Shown here: in pieces, positions 59,161 through 64,000 of the stretch
Layout of the letters: every line of letters starts with the position of its first letter
Numbering within the stretch: position 1 is the stretch's first letter
From: Micromussa lordhowensis
Taxonomy: Eukaryota > Cnidaria > Anthozoa > Scleractinia > Lobophylliidae
Length of the DNA: 64,000 bases
Reading direction: 5' to 3'
Assembly (NCBI GenBank): GCA_964020085.1
Contig: OZ026605.1
Span: forward strand, 28,844,098-28,908,097
Notes under the pieces: generated by a model
Told to the model about the DNA's origin: nothing
Seen by the model: the letters and a program-made list of their open reading frames with translations, nothing else
Database searches by the model: none
Translations under genes and position numbers: made by a program

Positions 59161-59737
59161 ATTCTACTAACTCACGAAATGCTTCAAAACTCAAGACTCA
59201 TCTCGTTCATAGCTAAAATCCTTAGCCTAACCTACAGAAAACGAAGAAGTGCGCCCAAGATATGAATACTTCCTCCTCTTTTATAGAAGAATAAATATGG
59301 CCTTCTGAACTGTATCGGGATCAAATCTTCTCACATACCATTTACCTTTACAACAGGAAATCTGATTGGTGTTTAATAGTAGATCTAATCTGATTGGTGT
59401 GACATACATACATCTCTCACTGATCCACTCACTGAACCACCCGTCCATAACATACCCGACACGCCAACTAAGAGATATTTTTTTACAAAAAAATAACTCA
59501 ATAAAGTGTGTAGTCATTGATCTGGAGAACTCGTGTAGCCACAGATGGCTGCAGGTAGCGGGTTTTTTAATCTAAATTCTTAATTGACCCGGACATTACC
59601 AGACGTTGTCAAGTGTAAAAAGGGAAATATTGAAGTTGGCATTTGTCAACCACTCGACCGTGAAAGAACGTTGGACTCTAGCCATTCTTGCATATTGTTT
59701 CGCACCGCAGGCGGTCAATGTCGCTGTTAACAGCTGA

Positions 59738-60724
59738 ATGATGTGTTCACCAGAAGCAAAGGAGACTTGGCAAACGGCAAGACTAACTATTAAGGAGAGA
59801 TGTATGTCCATGTTTAACAACGAACTCTTGAGTGATGTGAAGTTTGTGGTAGGATCATTGAATGGCGAGAGCGGAAGAAAGGAAGTGATTCCAGCTCACA
59901 AGTTCGTTCTTTCCATCAGCAGTCCGGTCTTTCTTGTCATGTTTCATGGAAACATCGCTGAAACCTCAAACCTGATAGAGCTGCCTGACTGTGACTACGA
60001 GAGTCTTTTGGAATTCTTTCGTTATCTCTACAGTGACGAGGTGAAATTAAGTGAAACGAACGTTCTGCAGGTATTATATTTGGCGAACAAATACATGGTG
60101 CCTTCTCTTGCCAATAAATGTACGGAATATTTACAGAATAATCTGGATGCAGCGAATGTATTTAGTGTTCTTCCTCTCGCACAGAAGTTTGAAGAGGAAC
60201 AACTCGTGCAGCACTGCTGGGAGCTGATTGATAAAAACACGGAGGACATTGTGAGATCAGACGAGTTCGCAGGCCTCGACAAGTGTTTGGTTGAGGGCAT
60301 TGTACAGAGAGAATCGCTCAACATTAGAGAGTTTGATTTATTCAAAGCTGTTGTCCGCTGGGCCTCCAGGGAAACCGAAAGGCAAGGTTTAAATCTAAAC
60401 GACGACGTCAAAAGACAGGTCCTCGGAGAAGGAATTGTGAAAGCGATAAGGTTTCCATTGATGACTCAAAACGAATTTATGTCAGTTGTTCCTGACAGCA
60501 ACATTTTGACAACAAAAGAAATTATTAACCTAATGAAACACTTCAGTGGTGTACCTACAACTCCGTTACCGTTTTTACAAACACCAAGGAAGGGAACTAT
60601 CCGCAAAGATTCGAAAGGCCAGCGACGTCGATTTGGAACTTACATTCCTCCAACGATTTGGTTTCGTTATAGTACTTATACACGACGCAACTTTCAATCA
60701 TCGCGGTGTTCACTGACTTCTTAG
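59738..60724 (+). CDS. BTB-BACK protein, BTBD3/6-like, PHR lost
   Basis: Intronless frame of 328 aa. BTB domain about 28-135: FNNELLSDVKFVVG, PAHKFVLSISSPVFLVMFHG, YLYSDEVKL. BACK domain about 145-250: AQKFEEEQLVQHCWELID, VVRWASRETERQGL. BTBD3/6 proteins pair this with a C-terminal PHR domain and act as Cullin-3 substrate adaptors. Here the frame after FLQTPRKGT turns into basic, low-quality sequence (KDSKGQRRRFGTY) and stops. In the +1 frame at about 60585-60690 a decayed PHR start is visible (QRFERPATSIW), so a frameshift near 60590 and later stops removed the domain. ATG 59738 is followed directly by a second ATG. Either it is a shortened functional adaptor, which could still bind Cul3, or a young pseudogene. 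Lack of introns fits retrocopy or family type. Confidence 0.8.
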   Translation: MMCSPEAKETWQTARLTIKERCMSMFNNELLSDVKFVVGSLNGESGRKEVIPAHKFVLSISSPVFLVMFHGNIAETSNLIELPDCDYESLLEFFRYLYSDEVKLSETNVLQVLYLANKYMVPSLANKCTEYLQNNLDAANVFSVLPLAQKFEEEQLVQHCWELIDKNTEDIVRSDEFAGLDKCLVEGIVQRESLNIREFDLFKAVVRWASRETERQGLNLNDDVKRQVLGEGIVKAIRFPLMTQNEFMSVVPDSNILTTKEIINLMKHFSGVPTTPLPFLQTPRKGTIRKDSKGQRRRFGTYIPPTIWFRYSTYTRRNFQSSRCSLTS

Positions 60725-60897
60725 TTAGCTTGAATGCTATCTCATATCGTTAAATGCATTGAATGAATATTGAATGTCGCTGGAAATCCTTTAACTGATA
60801 TTGAATATTTCAGTTTTTAAAGAACCACTATGACGAAAATCGCATCTTTCAAATCTGAGCCATTTTAAGACATAAACAAGAACCGCGGTGCGGTTGT

Positions 60898-61663
60898 AAA
60901 CCGCGCTTTAAAAAAACGTGGTTACTTACACTGTCTGCGAAGCGTGACTCTCCTGCCCTTCAGCAAATATACGAAAAAAGGAGTATCTGATTACATTCTT
61001 TGCATAGCGCGAGTTTAGCGTGACTTGTAATCGGAGAATTTTGTTTACGTCTAATGAAAAAATACCTTGACCTTTTAGTTTTAATATAAATTTTACAAAT
61101 GGATACGGTTTTTTGACGAGCGCTAAGGCTAAGTTTTAACTTTTTAACTTTCCCCAGAAAATTCCACCATTGCTTCTGGCGAACTATACACGATCTTACA
61201 TTTATCATCGTCAGCGTATTCCATGGCCAGACGAAATATCTTTTTAGCGCACTGAATATTCCCTTTGAAAGTGAACAGAAACAATGCAAACATTCCAGAT
61301 TACAAAATGTTCTGTTTTGCACGCAAAACGAGAATACAGCTTAACTCTGGATAATTTCAGCCTTACTAGCCAGCAGCTGGTCCCAAATTAGATGCTTTAT
61401 CCTTGCAAATGTCCTGACGCCCATCGCCGAAGGCCGCCATTTTTTTGTGCAAACAGTTAATTCGCTAACTTGACAAAACCCTCCTGAGGGGGAGATATGA
61501 CGAAAAGAGCTGAGAAATTGCCTGTAATTGGCTGATGATGACATCATCCGTTGAAGACAATTGGCCGTGGGAGTTTGGGTCTCATCCGCGGAGGTCTGCG
61601 TCTGGTGACACGAAAAAACCGAAGGTAGAGCAAGAAACCGCCCAGCCTACGGCTGCGCGGTTT
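60898..61663. mobile_element. AAACCGCGC-ended element, copy B
   Basis: Inverse-orientation copy of 7123-7918, about 90% alike by eye, with intact AAACCGCGC ends on both sides. The minus-strand open frame 60960-61322 (120 aa) shares LSLSARQK, RYFFIRRKQNSPITSHAKL with copy A but the upstream part is in another frame. It lies 174 bp after the BTB stop. Confidence 0.7.
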
Positions 61664-62369
61664 AACAAGTAGTCTGTACAAGAGTAAAAATGCTGTTTAC
61701 TGTTTTCAAATATCTCTTTTCGTTCCAGAGATATTCAAGTTTTTAAAATATGCAAATTAACCAAGTGATGACGTCATAGACTCAACCGCATTTTGATCAA
61801 ATATGATAAACAAGGATATCTGTATTAGTAAAATAAATGTTTGAATTTTTACAGTAAGTTTCTACTAGTGGTGCTCCGCAATGTGAGCTTAACAATTTTT
61901 GTTACCATAGCAACATACTAGGTTCCAGACCTCCACAACATTAAAGGCTTTTCTGGCCACTTTTAGGGTTCTATATTGATATTTGCCAATGGTGCCTCAT
62001 CTGCATAATCCAGTAAGCATATAAATACATTAACTTGTTTAATGTTTTCCAAGCTTAAAATCACTAAATATTGATATCAGGCTAGAGGGGACTGGAAAAG
62101 AGTGTGTTGCCATGGGAACGGAAATTGTTATAGCTGTAGATGTGTTGCATTTAGAGCTATTAGGCTACCAAGTTTCAATGGTTTCTGCTGCAAATTGACC
62201 GAGATAGCGCTATTTATAAACTTCATGTAATATTTGGTTGAGTAAACAAAACCAATTTGATAGGAAGGCTGGTACTACCGCAAGGGCAATTGAAACTTTA
62301 ATGGGCCAATATTTCGACTAGCAGAGCTAGTCTTCTTCAGAGCCAGTACTAATACGTCATCAGTAATCT
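61664..62369. other. Anonymous intergenic sequence
   Basis: AT-rich, no gene or clear repeat. A CTAGCAGAGCTAG palindrome lies near 62318. Confidence 0.4.
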
Positions 62370-62376
62370 CATTTGC

Positions 62377-62713
62377 CAGGAGCCCATCACTAGGAGCGTG
62401 ACACTACCCCATATTCATGTCACGGCGTTTTCACAGACCGATCTATTTTTAGTTTGAATTTACCTCGAATTCAGACCCCGACAGCAACCTCAGTGGCCAA
62501 TCACAAGCAGGGACTTAATTTTTTAACTGACGTCATCATTTCACAAGAAGACTAAAAAGAAAAACCGCCATTTTTTTCCTTACAGATGCGCGCTCATGTA
62601 GACCGGAACCGACCTATTTCGCGGGAAAAGAAGTCTAAAAATAGACCGGTCTGTAAAAATGCCGTGACATAGGCTTAGTATGGGAGTTGCACGCTCCTAG
62701 TGATGGGCTCCTG
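62377..62713. mobile_element. MITE with 24-bp inverted ends and 7-bp target repeat
   Basis: CAGGAGCCCATCACTAGGAG (62377, extending 24 bp) is matched inversely at 62690-62713. CATTTGC flanks it directly at 62370-62376 and 62714-62720. A second inner pair (GACCGATCTATTTTTAG and CTAAAAATAGACCGGTC) is also inverted. Confidence 0.8.
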
Positions 62714-63000
62714 CATTTGCATATTTTACTCATTTTGCAAACTTAAATATCTCCTGAACCAATGCAGATATTTGTAGACGGTAAAGGGTTTTTTTTATCT
62801 TTCGTAGAATTCTATGTGATTAACCTAAAAAATGAAGGGGTAAAAGTTTGATCATAGTAGCACTTTAACTCTGCAATAATTAGCATTTCATATAAGGATT
62901 GTCTTAACTCGCGTATTCAAAGTAACAACAAATGAACAGAAAATAAGCATATCGAATATCGCATATCACCTTTGAAGGTTTCGAATGAACTTCAGACAGG

Positions 63001-63180
63001 ATGTCCCCAGAAATAGATTTTGTCAACTTGTCAAATGCTACACATTTCCACTACCCGGATCCTCGATATTTTTATGTGAACGGCGAGTTCTATGGCCAGC
63101 CCGACTTGCTCGAAAAAGTTTCTTTCTCTTATAGCGGTGCCGCGTTGTGGAATAGCCTTCAAACTGATATTAGAGTTTAT
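63001..63180 (+). pseudogene. LINE ORF2 C-terminal fragment
   Basis: The frame contains VSFSYSGAALWNSLQTDIR, the motif near the end of LINE reverse-transcriptase proteins. It is cut off after this by the fold-back repeats at 63200. Confidence 0.65.
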
Positions 63181-63199
63181 AACATAACTGAGCAACTAC

Positions 63200-63650
63200 G
63201 CAGGCTCTCATTGGTCGATAGGTGTGTTTAGATGAGAGTATGTAAACACGGTTGTGACGTTTTAGATTCGCGCATATTTTTGAGAATTATTTTACAAAAG
63301 CAATAGAGCACTTTTTCCGTGTTTATATGACCTCATCTCGAAAGTTATGCAAACCCTCGACTACGTCTCGGGTTTGCATAACTGTCTCAAATTCTCCCAA
63401 CCCTCCGAGTGTTTAGATGAGGCTATATAAACACGGAAAAAGTGCTCTATTGCTTATAATTATAAAATAACTGAGCCACTACGCGCGCTCTCATTGGTCG
63501 ATAGGTGTGTTTAGATGAGAGTATGTAAACACAGTTGTCACATTTTAGATTCACGCGCATTTTTGAGAATTATTTTATGAAAGTAATAGAGCACTTTTTC
63601 CGTGTTTACATAGCATCATCTAGGGTTAGGAGAATTCTCAAAAGTTATTC
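63200..63650. repeat. Two fold-back copies, family of 29380-29660
   Basis: Copy 1 at 63200-63470 is full (GAGCACTTTTTCCGTG and CACGGAAAAAGTGCTC arms). Copy 2 at 63480-63650 has only the left half. Both begin CATTGGTCGATAGGTGTG. From 63651 to the window end no gene is seen; a G9 run is at about 63763-63771. Confidence 0.75.
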
Positions 63651-64000
63651 AAACCTCTTACATTTGAAGATGTTTTTGTTTGTATATTACTGAGGGGAAT
63701 CTACCGTGTATAAATAAAGTGATCTATGTATTCATCTTGTCGCGCTCTAGCGAGGCCCTGTTAGGGGGGGGGAATGGTCTGAATAATCCATAATCCTGGG
63801 TACATTTTGGAATTAACCCGTATCCCAATTTTGTGACCACTAATAAAGATTTTGTATCACGTTTTCTGGACACGCGATAGATTTAAAAATGCATCTATCC
63901 TCGACGTGCACACTCACTAAAAGCGTACAGAAACATTGCAATACATGCCTTTTTCTTCCTGCTTCCTGTGTTAAGGCTAAGATATGTGTATTAGGTTCGG

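Overview
The window looks like nuclear DNA of an anthozoan cnidarian, most likely a stony coral. The evidence is intron-rich genes with ordinary GT-AG junctions, a cnidarian-type opsin, tRNA-headed SINEs, and a dense load of fold-back elements, Tigger/pogo, Ty3-type LTR and Penelope-like elements. No rRNA gene, free-standing tRNA gene, CRISPR array or operon is present. Species cannot be fixed from sequence alone.

Five protein genes can be assembled. (1) A minus-strand type I membrane protein (5928-23533, seven exons, 393 aa) has a signal peptide, one discoidin/F5-8C domain, a Thr/Pro-rich stalk, a transmembrane helix and a Tyr-bearing tail. Most of its introns hold a different transposon: Tigger with nested elements, a SINE, two related TA-flanked elements, and Penelope. 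(2) A plus-strand two-exon opsin (24976-26360, 356 aa) has the retinal lysine but lacks the DRY arginine and both classical counterions. (3) RRP7A, a ribosome-biogenesis protein (29932-35025, minus, seven exons, 265 aa), and (4) GGA, the clathrin/ARF adaptor (35077-54112, plus, seventeen exons, 719 aa), are divergent with start codons only 51 bp apart. GGA intron 3 carries a decayed Ty3-type LTR element inside a larger inverted-repeat element. (5) An intronless BTB-BACK gene (59738-60724, plus) resembles BTBD3/6 but its PHR domain has been cut short.

Layout: 1-1960 holds LINE and fold-back debris. 1969-5781 is an array of about 16 diverged hairpin units, lying just downstream of the discoidin gene stop codon and possibly in its 3' UTR. 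5928-23533 is the discoidin gene, 24976-26360 the opsin, 26361-29931 mostly anonymous, 29932-54112 the RRP7A/GGA pair, 54113-59737 intergenic with a CCAAT/E2F cluster and repeats, 59738-60724 the BTB gene, and 60725-64000 repeats.

The feature I would follow first is the hairpin array. Most units have a fixed 17-nt loop with a conserved TTCCAGAG core (minus strand) and an approximately 8-bp stem, and at least three units carry paired compensatory changes in the stem. The second is the opsin with Met in place of the near-universal Arg 3.50. All exon joins were made by hand from splice consensus and reading frame; none was checked against transcripts or databases.
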